Of a stretch of 64,000 bases of DNA, positions 45,574-57,099 are shown in pieces; within the stretch, counting starts at the first letter, position 1; every line of letters begins with the position of its first letter. This DNA comes from Coenobita brevimanus. Taxonomy: Eukaryota > Arthropoda > Malacostraca > Decapoda > Coenobitidae. A program made the position numbers and the translations under genes. The DNA lies in NCBI GenBank assembly GCA_032717465.1, contig CM064632.1, forward strand, positions 27,865,160 through 27,929,159, given 5' to 3'. The notes under the pieces are model-generated. The model was not told the origin of the DNA. It saw only the letters and a program-made list of their open reading frames with translations, and did no database searches.

Positions 45574-45697
45574 GATCCCTACGTGTCAAGTGGGGTTGGT
45601 GGAGGATTAGTGCCCCTTCCTGTAAAACAATTAACTCTAAGCCCTTGGCCACCCCGTTTGGGATACATGGCGTCTGGCAATGAATGAATGAATGAAT
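45574..45697 (+). mobile_element. 5S-family SINE, body and tail only
   Basis: Nearly identical to 3119-3242 from TCCCTACGTGTCAAG onward, including CCACCCCGTTTGGGATACAT, GGCGTCTGGCAA and the (ATGA)n tail. It starts exactly where the 5S head ends in the longer copy. Confidence 0.9.
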
Positions 45698-46230
45698 TAT
45701 AAGATACGAAATAATGATTCATGAAAGATGTGTAGTGAGGAAGTCGGTGGACACCAGAATCGAAGAGAGAGTACTGAAATGGTGTGGTTATGTGGAGAGA
45801 ATGGATAAAGACAGAGTGGTGAAAAAGGTGTATCTGAGTGAATTTGAGGGAAGAGGCGAGGTAGGCCAAGGAGAAGGTAGTGAGATATTGGTGGATGAGT
45901 GTGTGAGGAAGAGAGGTTTGGAAGTCGGTGAGGCTAGGGACTGACAAGAGATCGAGATGGCTGCATGAATGTTGTGAGAAGAAGTGCATGATCAGGGATT
46001 TGGCACCTCGTCTTAACGTGGCAGCGTCCGGATTGACTCTATCGGATACGTTTATGTGAAGCTACAAAGCGTGGTGAATGTTTTTGGCGTATCCAATAAA
46101 GCCAGAATTCCGGGGTATTAAATGAAGAGTGAATGAAAGCGTGGCCCATTGGATTGGCAAATTTGGGCTGTCTGGACATTGATACTCCTCACCCTGTCCT
46201 AGAGTGGAAAAGGAGGTCCGGATGATGATG
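45698..46230 (+). pseudogene. LINE family B: 3' remnant
   Basis: Frameshifted RT C-terminal region: RIEERVLKWCGYVERMD with KKVYLSEFEG at 45714-45944, matching the WFGHVERMD-type block. A ~250-bp 3' UTR includes GTGGCCCAT, ending GATGATGATGACGATGAA and running into (ATT)n. The 3' end resembles that of 54680-55695. Confidence 0.65.
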
Positions 46231-46237
46231 ACGATGA

Positions 46238-46284
<47 letters not shown>

Positions 46285-46305
46285 CATCATCATCATCATC
46301 AAGAT
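46238..46305. repeat. (ATT)n/(ATC)n array
   Basis: Trinucleotide array directly following the LINE B 3' end. Confidence 0.9.
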
Positions 46306-46404
46306 CATGATCATGTTTCCACTGATACACTACTGTAAAGCTGAATAGAATCGTCTGGTGGTAGCAAGAATAAAACACTGAAATATTTCTCTCGTGCTGA
46401 AGGG

Positions 46405-48015
46405 GTTAAAACAGCCACCGCAAACCATTCTATAAGGTGAGAAAAATCTTCCCTATTTTATTCTTTCCACCTCCAGACGATTTTATTCAGCCTGCAAGTG
46501 GCCCCTCATCTCGTATGGCGTAACCCTCTGATGACTGAAAAAAAAGAAAAAATCTTCACTACTGTGTTTTGTTCTTACTGCCAACAGACGATTTTATTCA
46601 GAATGGGAGAGGACAGACACTACACTTAGCGGGTTAACGAAGGCCATAGATCCAACCTCTCCAGTTCGAATATTTTGTTTCGTACGCTGAATAAAATCGT
46701 CTGGAGGCAGCAGGGATAAAATGAAAAAACGCGTCACTGGACTGAGATAGTTTATCGTCTCAAGTTACCCCTAATGGACGGGAGACATCTTCACTATTTT
46801 ATTCTTCCAACCTTCAGATGATTATCTTAGGGTTGCAAGCCCCCCCCCCACACCTGATATGGGGAGCGGAGGCGATGAATACTTTCTAAGTATCCCTGTT
46901 TGTCCTAAGAAGCGACAAAGAGGGGCCTTTTGTCTCATTTTTCTCCTTACTCTCCTCTTGTGCTCATTTGCCCTACCGCTCTTCTTGATATACCCGTGGT
47001 TTTTCCTGACTATTATTCCATAACTAATACAGTGCCATACCGTGTAGCCATATTATGGCTTGGTGCTGATTCCTCATTGTTCCTTCAGCCTGCAAGTGGT
47101 CTGTCATCGTGTACAGGTTAGTCCTCTGATATCTTCACTATTTTTTATTCTTCCTTCCTCCAGGTGATTTTACTCTTGCCGACAATTTTACTTAGAACAG
47201 GAACGGCCTCTCGTATATGGGTTAATAATTACACGATGAGAGTTCAGACGTACGCTGAATAAAATCGTCTAACGGCGGAAAGAATAAGGTAGTGAAGATC
47301 CCTGTCCTGTTAAGACATGAGCTGGAGACGGTTTTTAACTCCTGACATAAAGGTTGGCAACTCCCAGGGAGAATAAAACCATCTATTGTAGCTAAAATGA
47401 TGGTGATTTTTTTTTCAGTTACTAGGGACTGTTGAAAAATATCTGCAATAACCCTACAAGGGAGTGGGGAGACGAGGGGGTGTAAGAGGGGGCAAAAGTT
47501 GTGGGTTCAGATGTCAGTGGGAGTTGAAGACTTGCTGGGTGTAGAAACCAGAGTGACCCTTTCGTCCTTCCCACAACCCCCCACCCTCAGACTGTCAATT
47601 TCTTCTACCCTCCCCATCCCTTCCATTTCTTTGTATGCATTTCCCCTCTCCTCACCTTCCCCGCCCCTACAATTCCTCACCCACTTTCCAACAATATATC
47701 CTCCGTTTATTTACCCCATCCATTCTTTCCCAGTCACTCCCATCTTCCCCACATCCATACAGACATTTCTCTGTCTCACATCCACCCCTCTCCCCTTTTC
47801 TGGTCGGTCGTACAGTTGCAAAAGGAATGTTCCCTGTTAGTTTGGCGAGGAACGCCTTCAAGTGGTATCTCCCGTATGACAATACAGAGTAGACCCTCAG
47901 CTTTATACCAACCCCACGAATGAATAGAGAATGCAAGAAAAGGGCAGTTTCAGCCTGCCATCCACTGGGTTCAGGATGGGGTGAGCATGGTGAGACAATA
48001 GCAACAACAAAAGCC
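46405..48015 (+). repeat. segmental duplication, copy 1
   Basis: Colinear with 52520-54265: GGTGAGAAAAATCTT, GGGAGAGGACAGACACTA, AATCGTCTGGAGGCAGCAGG, GGACGGGAGACATCTTCACT, then a pyrimidine-rich tract, CTCCCATCTTCCCCACATCC, AAAAGGAATGTT and CCACTG-GTTC. Copy 1 has an extra block near 46845-47090, and its pyrimidine tract is not expanded. No gene. Confidence 0.8.
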
Positions 48016-49700
48016 TTGTCTGTCCATCAACGTAACTCGTTACCCTTATTAAGTCTCGTAATCTAGGGGACGAATGGGACTTAACAGTATATAATTAACT
48101 GTCTGCTTTATTAAGCCTCGTGTAGTCAAAGCACAAAAGTAAACCTTCTTCTTGCCTTTCCTTATGCCCACCTTCATTCCTGTCCTCCATCATCTTTTCC
48201 ATCCTTCCTGATACCGTCTCTTTCCCTCCTTATTCCCTAGTCCTAGCCGTCTCCTCCCTTTCCATCCTTCTCTACTCTTCTTGCCATGCCTCCTCCTTCC
48301 TCCTAGCACTCCATACTTCCGAAACTCCCCTCCCCCCCACTCATTCCCCTACCCCTTGCTCTCGACCGCATAACCGTAAACACCACTCCTCTACCCCATC
48401 CTTCCTCCAACACAGTAAAGTCACAATGACTCTTCCATTTCCCTCCCCCTCCATCCCATTCAATAGTCGTGACACCTATCCACTCTTTCCTCTTATTCCT
48501 TTCCACTTTCCCGCTTCTCTTCCTCTCCTCCTCCCCCCCCCCTTTTCTTCTCATTCTGCCACCCCTCACAGTCATTATTCACAGCTATAACAGTGGTTCT
48601 TCTACCCTTAACCCCTTTCATTATTAGAACGTTTTTGCATTTTCTTCTTACCTCCACCAGACGATTTTCTTCAACGATTATCTTCAACTTCAACAGTGAA
48701 GATAATAACTGAAACTCTATGTACCTCTTCCACCTTGAAATGCCTGTCCAATAGAGCTGAATAAACTGGCGTGTCGTAAGGAAAAACCCGGAGAAAGGTA
48801 CAACATGGGGTTCAGATGGTTAACACGTCGCACTTTAAGTCTTCGTCTACTGTGTATCGCCTAAACTAGCCTTCACTCACCCCCCAACCAACATCATAAC
48901 CACACAAACATAACTCTAAACATTTGACACTCCTGCACTCAAGCCCATTACATGTTAATTACACTTTGCTCATTAAACTTATCTGCAGTCCCGCCGTCTC
49001 TTCTTCGTCACTGTCATAAATAAACTACGCTCAATAAGGGCAACTCTCACACTCGCCTCCAAACCATTATCATAACTACAATGCCCTTAATAACAACTAT
49101 AAAAAGTCTCTCACTCCCTCACCACTACCACAGCTTCACAACACTCATTAATAACTGTTTTCGCAATCTCTTCCTCACCCTTGTCATTACATTACCCTCA
49201 CGGGAAAAAAATTGAAAGTCCTTAATTTCTTCCTATCTACTATCAAAACTACACTAACATCATTATAAACACTGAACAACATTCTAGTCCTCACACCTAC
49301 CACAACTACATTACCTTCAGCAAAAGTAATTCCCGCATTCACTTCCTTACAGTTATTACACTTCCCTCACCAGACAGAAGGCTACTGCTCCCTTCCTAAC
49401 TACCGTCGTAACTACCCTACCCTAAGTTCCCACACCAAAAGGCACCCACTCTCCTCCTAATGACTATCACAACTCCTGCACTCCCTCAATGCACTACCCT
49501 CGCTAGTAGCATAAGAAACGATGGGAGCCGAACTGTTTCGGGATCACTAGAAATTAACACGGAGCTGAAACAAAGTCCCGTACAAAAATACATCATCCCC
49601 AGAGTGTTGCATTCCCTTGCGACACACATTTAGTTCTTGTCCTTAATAGAACGTAATTTCACGGTTACTTCTCATTGCATCATCATTTATAGTATAAATT
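48016..49700. other. no gene; pyrimidine-rich and degenerate repeat DNA
   Basis: 48160-48560 is C/T-rich. 48850-49500 shows loose ~70-bp repetition of CTCACTACCACAACTACA-like and CATTAATAAC-like motifs. No supported coding region. Confidence 0.45.
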
Positions 49701-49710
49701 TTATACTGTG

Positions 49711-50206
49711 ATGTATCTGGACAGCAGGAGTGTTCGGGAGGAGGAGAGAAGGAGGAGGGAAAATGTCGCTTTGGAGAAAAAACGTCGGGAGAAAGAGAAG
49801 AATAAGGAAAAGGTCAAAGCAAAACAAGAAAAGGAACGACAAAAGGTCATAGCCAAAAAGATGGCCCACATGGAATGCGGGTAGGAGGAAGAAAATGCAA
49901 AGGCAGGGAAGAGGAGAGAAAAAGCAGCAAAAAGGGAGATTCGACAGGCTGCCAAAGAGCGTCTGAAGGATTGGGAGTACATGAAGGCAAAGGGGTGAGA
50001 AGATCAACATAAAAGACTATGACTCGGAGGAAGAGGAGTATGAAAAAGGACAACTTATAGGAGTCATCCCATTGAATGTGTCCCCACCTTGCCCTGCCCC
50101 GGTTCGTAGTAAGGGTAAGAAGAATGGGTCCGGTCGGGGCAAGGGGGGCAAACGATCTATGAAAGGTCGTAGAAGGACATTCACGGATCCCCCGGCCATC
50201 ACTTGA
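49711..50206 (+). pseudogene. lysine/glutamate-rich coding remnant
   Basis: ATG at 49711 opens a highly charged stretch (EEERRRRENVALEKKRREKE) to a TAG at 49882. Coding resumes in frame with AGKRREKAAKREI and AKERLKDWEYMKAKG to a TGA near 49996. A shifted frame then continues INIKDYDSEEEEYEKGQLIG and a basic, glycine-rich C-terminus ending PPAIT and a stop at 50204-50206. Continuity of charged composition across the breaks suggests a decayed protein C-terminus, perhaps from a pogo/jerky-type transposase, whose tails look like this. That assignment is speculative. Confidence 0.4.
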
Positions 50207-50292
50207 GTGGAGTGATTGGTGTTATTATATTTCTGTCATGATTTTTTCTCTTTTGCATAATTTTAATCTAGGTTATTTATTTAGTAAGGACC

Positions 50293-50301
<9 letters not shown>

Positions 50302-50332
<31 letters not shown>
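50302..50332. repeat. poly-T run
   Basis: 31 T after an AT-rich stretch. Confidence 0.9.
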
Positions 50333-50334
<2 letters not shown>

Positions 50335-50410
50335 ATTTTCATTGAACTCTGTCTTTACTGTTCTATTTCTAATTAGCTTTTAATTTTCTTTTATACCTTT
50401 CGTGTATGGA

Positions 50411-50456
50411 ATGTCACGAATTTGCAAGATTGTGTATTTATACAAATTCGTGACAT
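50411..50456. repeat. perfect 14-bp inverted repeat
   Basis: ATGTCACGAATTTG at 50411-50424 and CAAATTCGTGACAT at 50443-50456, with an 18-nt loop. Could form a hairpin; it has no terminator-type T run in a eukaryotic sense. Confidence 0.8.
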
Positions 50457-50511
50457 TGTACTTTTGTGGGAAGCCACAAACTCTAATGGAAGACACGCTG
50501 TTTATCACTCA

Positions 50512-50795
50512 GTTTAACCGTCCCTGTATAACCTTTGATCGCAATCGTTTAACCGTCCTTGTATGCATTTTGATCTCAATGGTTTAACCGTCCTTGCATG
50601 CACTTTGATTGCAATCGTTTAATCGTCCTTGTATGCATCTTGATCTCAATGGTTTAACCGTCCTTGTATGCACTTTGATTGCAATGGTTTAACCGTCCTT
50701 GTATGCACTTTGATCGCAATGGTTTAACCGTCCTTGTATGCACTTTGATTGCAATGGTTTAACCGTCCTTGTATGCACTTTGATCGCAATGGTTT
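50512..50795. repeat. 35-bp minisatellite
   Basis: Eight copies, with GGTTTAACCGTCCTTGTATG and CACTTTGATCGCAAT making up the 35-bp unit. Later copies are nearly identical. Confidence 0.95.
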
Positions 50796-52519
50796 TTCTG
50801 AACATTCGTCTCTGCTTCATAAGTGACTGTTCTTGTGCACGACATTAGTGCTTCACTGAGTGATTTTATTGCGTGTGTATATCGTTCGCCCTGCCTCTGT
50901 TGATCGTTGAAGTTGGGCCACGCCCACTTCCGGTGAACATGCCCATTTCTCACTCCTCTGTCCCAAGCCTGAGAATATTAGTTAACTGGAGAGGGACCTT
51001 CGTTAAGTACGGACATGTGCCACGGTGAGGATTCTCGGGACTTCAACTACTCCCGAGCTGTGGGCCTTGGATTGGCGACGCCATTCCCCTCCACTCACTA
51101 TAGGTAGTAGTTACTAATGGACGGCCAAGGGTGAGATGGATAGCGCGTGTCTCGAGCTGTGGGTTGTCTGTGATTCCCATAGATCGCCCATCTCTCCGTC
51201 GGCAGCCCAGGGACTGTGGTCGTAGCTACGAAGGAGCAGACAGGAAGATCGTCTTGCGGCGTCTTAGCGACGACTCCAGTCTGCAGCCCCGTGACTCCAC
51301 ATCTCCAATTAACAGTATCTTTTTTCTGTTCTCTAGGCTTAATCTAGCATGACTGATAGAGTGAGTGAATTTGCTTTGAGATTCTTGTAACGTAAATTTA
51401 TATTGTAATGAATAAATTTACAGTTCCTCTCTTTGAGGTCAATTAAATGTAAGAATTGTGTTTCACTTCTCCACATTGTTCTCCAGATTTCCTTCTCCCA
51501 GTTTGAACAAATTTCTTATATTAATCACGATTGGTAGTTAAGCCAGTTCTTTCATACTGATTCATAATTAATCCATTGTGCCAGCCAGGAGTTAGCACCA
51601 GCAAGAATCTGTTTTTATTAGTATTAATGATTGTTAGGAGTAAGGACACTTTCTCAGAGGCCAACAGTACTAACAATAAAGCATTCATGAGTAGTTAGTC
51701 TCCGATGTGAACTGTTGAGAAAGTTTATGAAATTCTCGTCTTTAGAGATACATCTGGTGATCTCGGAAGTCATAATGAAAAAGACAAAAACTGGGATAAT
51801 ATCAGAAAGTTTAACATGAACAAAACTGAGGAAACTTAGGAGGAAGAGAAACTTTGAAGGCAACGAAATGAAGGCTTTTCATGAGGAAGGAAAAAAAAAA
51901 AACTGAAGAACTGTGCTGGAGAAGTAACAAGAAACAGGAATGAATTAGTAAATACAGAAAATGACCGACGAATTGTATGCAAAGGTGTAATATGTAAAAG
52001 TAAATCGCTAAGGAAGAGGTGTTAGGAAGTCTCCTCAGGCGACAAGAAGACTCGCCTTTGAAGCCATTTTCCTGAACCACTGAAGTACGATGACGTCATT
52101 TTAACTTTATTCTTTCAGTACAGGCCGCTCGAAGTGAAGGGATAAGGATGAGGAAAAAGTATAAACCAAACAATTAACTAAGTAAATAAATACATAAAAC
52201 TGCTAAATAAATAAGTAACTATTCTCTTCCCGCTTTCAAACCGATGATGTATTTCTTCGCATCTCGCTACTAACACAGGTTTATATTCAGCTTTGAGCAG
52301 CTTCTTCATTTCTTTCTCCTCAACTTGACCCAGATTTTTGTGGTATTGTTGCTTATTTCCCCGAACTCAGTGGCAGGAACAAGCAATAATACACCTATTC
52401 TTGGATCCCGTAGCACTTCTTCGTGACAAGCATCGTACCCGTGCAACGAAACGTACAGTTCGTCACGTTTCACGAATCTACAATATAATGGTCTCACATG
52501 CTGAAGAACTGCTGAACGA
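50796..52519. other. no recognised gene
   Basis: 50880-51400 is more GC-balanced and unique-looking, with TAATGAATAAA near 51405. It could be part of an LTR or UTR, but I find no matching partner. No domain is recognised in any open frame. Confidence 0.4.
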
Positions 52520-54265
52520 GTTAAAACAGTCTCCATAAACTTTTCCATCAGGTGAGAAAAATCTTCACTATTTTATTCTTTCCACCTATATACGATTTTG
52601 TTCAGTTTGCATGTCCCCTCATCCCGTACACCTTAACCCTCTGATGCTGTCGTAAAAAAATCTTTACTGTGTTTTGTTCTCTGATAATGTAAATACAGTA
52701 TATCTTCACTACTGTGTTTTGTTCTTGCTGCCAACAGATGATTTTATTCAGCATGGGAGAGGACAGACACTATACTGAACGGGTAACCGTCATAATCATC
52801 CAACCCCTCCAGTTAGTGTCTCGTACGGTGAGTATAATCGTCTGGAGGCAGCAGGGGTTAAATGGAAAAATGCGTCACGGGACTGAGAGGGTTTATTGTC
52901 TCAAATAACCCCTAAAGGACGGGAGACATCTTCACTATTTTTCTTATCTCTACCTTCAAACGACTTTATTCAGCATGCAAGTGGTCTCATCGTGTACGGG
53001 GCAGTCCTCCGGTATCTTCACTATTTTCAGTCGTCACTATTTTAAGTCTTGCTGCCTCCAGAAGATTAGATTCAGCCCAGGAACGGCCTCTCGTAAAAGT
53101 GCTAAGAAATATACAACGTGAGGTCAATCTTAAACCGAGTAAAACAGTCTGACGGTGGTAAGAACAAGGTAACGAAGATATGTGGCCTGTTGAAAGGGTC
53201 ACTGGAGACGTTTTATAACTCCTGCCGCAAATGTGGGTCACTCCCACGCAAAAAAAAAAGAAAAAAAAAAAAAATCGTGTGTTCCATGAAAAATAAAAGT
53301 GGGGATATCTCTTCTGTGTGGCTACTGGGGACTGTTGGAAAATGTCTGCAAAAACCCCCTAAGGGGGAAGGGAAGAAAAGGGGGTGTGAGGGGGGAGGGG
53401 GTAAATGTTTGGGGTTCAGAAGTCAGAGGAACCTGAAGACTTGTTCGAGGTCTAAAACTAGAATTCCCCCTTCCTCCTTACAACCCCTCACCCTCTGCCT
53501 GTCCATTTCTTCTACCATTCCCTTCCCCTTCCCTACATCCATTTCCCCTACTATCCCCTACCCCTTCCCCATATCCATTTCTTCTATAATCCCCTTCCCC
53601 TTCCCTATATCCATTTCCCCTACCCTACCCCTTCCCTTTATCCATTTCCCCTACCCTCCTCTTCCCCTTCCCTATATCCATTACCCCGATCCTTGCCTTC
53701 CCCTTCCTGATATCCTTTTCCCCTTCCCCTTCCCTATATCCATTTCCCCTACCAACCCCAACCCCTTCCCCATATCCATTTCCCCTACCATCCCCTTCCC
53801 TATGTCCATTTCCCCTACCAACCCCTTCCCCTTCCCTACATCCATTTCCCCTACCAACCCCTTCCCCTTCCCTATATGCATTTCCCCTACCATCCCCTTC
53901 CCCTTCCCCACAGCTTCCCATCCCACAATCCCCACCTTCACTCTGGCCATTTACCTTTCCATTCTTCCCCACCCACTCCCATCTTCCCCACATCCATACA
54001 CACTATCCCATTTCTCTGCTCCACAACGCCTCCTTTCCTCTTCTCAGTCAGGTCTTACTCTTCGAAAAGGAATGTTTCGATGCTAGTTTAGCGAGGGACG
54101 CCTTCACGCGGTATCACAATTATAACAAACGCCCTTCAGCTTCCTGCCAGTCCCACGAACGAATCGTGGGAGATTGAAGGAAATGGTCAGCTTCAGCCTG
54201 CGATCCACTGAGTTCCCGCTGGGGTGAGCCTGGGGCCACAACAGCAACAACAACAGCCATCAATA
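52520..54265 (+). repeat. segmental duplication, copy 2
   Basis: Colinear with 46405-48015, about 6.1-6.3 kb away in direct orientation. Here the pyrimidine tract has expanded into the minisatellite at 53480-53930. Confidence 0.8.
53480..53930. repeat. ~25-bp pyrimidine-rich minisatellite
   Basis: About 16 copies of CCATTTCCCCTACC joined to CCCCTTCCCTATAT. The 322-codon open frame across it is a repeat artefact (PFPISISPT repeats). Confidence 0.9.
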
Positions 54266-54439
54266 CCAGACTCAATGATAAAATACCATATTGACTCAGA
54301 AACATATGTTTTGGGTTTCCTGCAAAGAAGAGCAATTGTAACTTGTTTAAAAGTGGGGTGTCTGAAATACAGTATAGTTATGTCAGGCATGAATAGCCTA
54401 AAGATTTTTTTCCATACAAATGTTTGAAAAAATATTTCA

Positions 54440-54640
54440 TCACAGGTTTTCCTTCAATGTTCTAGTATCGATAAAAGTTTTTGAGAAAACTGAGGTTCAA
54501 AATGAATGATTTTTGGACATTTTGAACCTATGACCTTGATAAGTAGGTCAAGGTCACTGAAACTGAGTCAGTGTAATAGGGTCATGGGGCTGCACATCCC
54601 CTATAAGTATGGTGATAATCGGAGGCGAAAAGTAACGAAA
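54440..54640. repeat. AGGTCA-containing repeat fragment
   Basis: TTTGAACCTATGACCTTGAT and AGGTCAAGGTCACTGAAACT resemble the repeat at 62938-63840 and its inverted relative at 58145-58480. Confidence 0.5.
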
Positions 54641-54679
54641 TAATAATAATAATAATAGTAATGTACATAGCCTATGAGC

Positions 54680-55654
54680 AAAGTGATGTGTACTGAAAGA
54701 TAGGATGGCTCCTGGTGCGATGTTCTACTGAATGGGAAGAGATCTGAATTTATACGAGAAATTTAAGGATCTGGATGCAGTGATTTAGAAGAGGTAAAAG
54801 TGCAAGGTAAATCGAGAGTAAAGTGTCATATGGAAGGAAAGTGGACTGTTCTATGAAGGCCTTAATACGAAAAAAAATTCTAAACACTGCAGCTAGAAGA
54901 GAAATACAAGAAGGAATATTATTACCCAAACAAACATACGGGTGTGAGGCCCCTGGTGTGCCATGAAAACGAAAGGAGTTAGAACGGTGGAGACGGAGGT
55001 CTTAAGAAACGTGTGTAGAGTGAGATGAGTGGACAGGATAGGAAAAATGATTCGTGAAAAGACGTGGCATAAGACAGTCAGTGTGCAAGGTAGCCTTAGA
55101 CGGTGTGCTTACTGTATACGGTCATAGGGGGAGAACAAAAAGAGTATACGCGAGTCTGTCTGAAGGTGTGAGGAGGCGTGGTAGGCCAAGAAGAAGGTGG
55201 ATATGCATGGTTAAAAAGTGTGTAAGAAAGAGGTATGGAAGCTGACGAGAACTGACAAGAGATCTAGCTGGTTGGATAAGTTTTGTATGGAACAGCGCAT
55301 GGTAAGTGCTTGACATTATTTTTTAATTAACTAAGATCTGACTGACTTCCTCCAACAGGTAATTATAAAGTTATGTGTGGAATGCTGTACGGTAAGGGCA
55401 TGACATTATTTTTTAATTAACTAAGATCAGACCGACTTCATCCAACAGGTAATTATAATGTAAGTGTGGAATGCTGTACCTGTGAAATGGAGCCAGGAAT
55501 ACGAAAGCTTGAATGGCAAATGAATGAGTGTGTGGCCCATTTCACTAAGTTTGCTGTTTGGCAGTTTTTCTACCATCACCTTTTTTCCGTTTTCTTTCCT
55601 TTTTATACCGTACCTCAAGCCTGGTGTTGGGATACAGAGGTGAGATGATGACGG

Positions 55655-55694
<40 letters not shown>

Positions 55695-55695
55695 A
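54680..55695 (+). pseudogene. LINE family B: decayed 3' half
   Basis: Heavily mutated RT C-terminal region with KELERWRRRS-like, VLRNVCRVRWVDRIGKMIRE-like and RRRGRPRRRWI blocks (55054-55245 the best-preserved part). A 3' UTR follows, containing a 91-bp tandem duplication, GTGTGGCCCATTTCACTAAG, and a GATGATGACGGTGATGATG end running into (GAT)n at 55645-55694. Confidence 0.65.
55291..55470. repeat. 91-bp tandem duplication in the LINE B 3' UTR
   Basis: Two near-identical copies contain TTGACATTATTTTTTAATTA or TGACATTATTTTTTAATTAA, CTAAGATC and CCAACAGGTAATTATAA. Confidence 0.85.
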
Positions 55696-55711
55696 CTGCA
55701 AAATATTAATA

Positions 55712-56998
55712 ATCTATCTATCTATCTATTGCCAGACGCCTCAATCCCGTTCGGGGTGGCCACAAACAAATCGCCTCCAAGTCGCCCTGTCCTCGGCCAT
55801 TTCACTGCCCTGCTCCCAACTCACACCCCCCTCTCTCATATACCTCTCCACCCCATCCCTCCATCTCATCCTCGGCCTCCCCTCCCTCTTCCCCCCTCCA
55901 CCTCACTCACATACACTCTCTTCGTCAGTCTCTCACCCTCCATCCTCTCCACATGGCCAAACCACCTCAGTGTGTTCCTCATAACGCTTCCTATCACATC
56001 CACATCCACACCACAACGTTCCTTTATATCCTCATTCGTCAGCCTGTCTCTCCATGTGACTCCACAGGCTCCTCTTAAATAACTTATTTCCACTGCTCTC
56101 ACTCTTGACTTGTGTCCTTCCAACACAGTCCAAGCTTCTCTTCCATTCGTTAGAGTTCGTATCACAATACTGTCATGTAGTAACTTTTTCACTTCCATGC
56201 TCCCTTCCCTGTTTTTTATCACTGCTTTCATTGAACCAGCAACCTTTCTTTCCTGCTGTACCCTTTCAAGCACTTCACCCTCCAAACCTCCATCCTTATT
56301 CATCACACTACCCAAGTACTTAAACGTACTCACATTTTCCAATTCCTCACCATCCAAACTCTCAATACATTCACTGACCACCTCTCTCAAAGACCATCAC
56401 TTTACTCTTCCCTACATTCACCTTTAGATTCCGTTTCTTACACACTCTCTCAAACTCATCCACCAAGTCTTGCAGCTCCCCTTCGTCTTCACTCAACAAC
56501 ACTGTATCATCTGCAAACAACAGTACAGGGAGTTTCCAAACTCTATCCTCTCTCACCAGGGCCACTCCAACATCCACTACCCTACCCTGTACCTCTTTTA
56601 TTACCCCATCCATGTACAGATTGAACAACCATGGAGACATGACACATCCCTGTTTCAAACCAACTTTCAAAGAGAAAAATTCACTTAGTTCACCATCCAC
56701 ACGCACTGCAGCCTTTGCACCATCGTACATTCTCTTCACAGCATTCAACAACTTCCCATCTACTCCATATATTCTTAACACTTTCCACAATCCTTGTCTA
56801 TCCACCCTGTCATATGCTTTCTCCAAATCCATGAAAGCCGCATACAACTTCTTTCCCTTCTCTAGAAACTTTTCCACTAAAGATCTAAGAATGAATATCT
56901 GATCTACACAACCTCTTCCCTCCCTAAAGCCTCCCTGTTCTTCTCCAACTAATTTCTCTGTTCTTTCTCTAACTCTGTCAATAAGTATCCTACCATAC

Positions 56999-57000
<2 letters not shown>
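55712..57000 (-). pseudogene. LINE family A: 5'-truncated reverse transcriptase
   Basis: On the minus strand from 57000: YGRILIDRVRERTEKLV, GFREGRGCVDQIF, FMDLEKAYDRVDR, LKQGCVMSPWLFNLYMDGV, catalytic FADDTVLLSEDE and VGKSKVMVFER (56371-57000). A frameshift near 56380 leads to LENVSTFKYLGSVMNKDG, SYLRGACGVTWRD and LRWFGHVERM (55866-56390). A second shift near 55866 precedes RGRPRMRWRDGVERYM and the C-terminal CGHPERD and stop. The 3' UTR is GGCGTCTGGCAA followed by (ATAG)n at 55712-55730. It is the same family as 21241-22284. It is truncated on the 5' side at an ATT array. Confidence 0.85.
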
Positions 57001-57035
<35 letters not shown>

Positions 57036-57090
57036 CATTATTATTATTATTATTATTGTTGTTGTTGTTCTTGTCGTTATTATTATTATT
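57001..57090. repeat. (ATT)n with GTT block
   Basis: Trinucleotide array between the LINE A truncation point and a composite repeat fragment. Confidence 0.9.
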
Positions 57091-57099
57091 GGTATTTGG

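Noticed and set aside
53118..54086. A 322-codon proline/serine/isoleucine-rich protein
   Set aside because: The frame is kept open only by a pyrimidine-rich minisatellite, and the homologous segment at 47.5 kb has no such frame.
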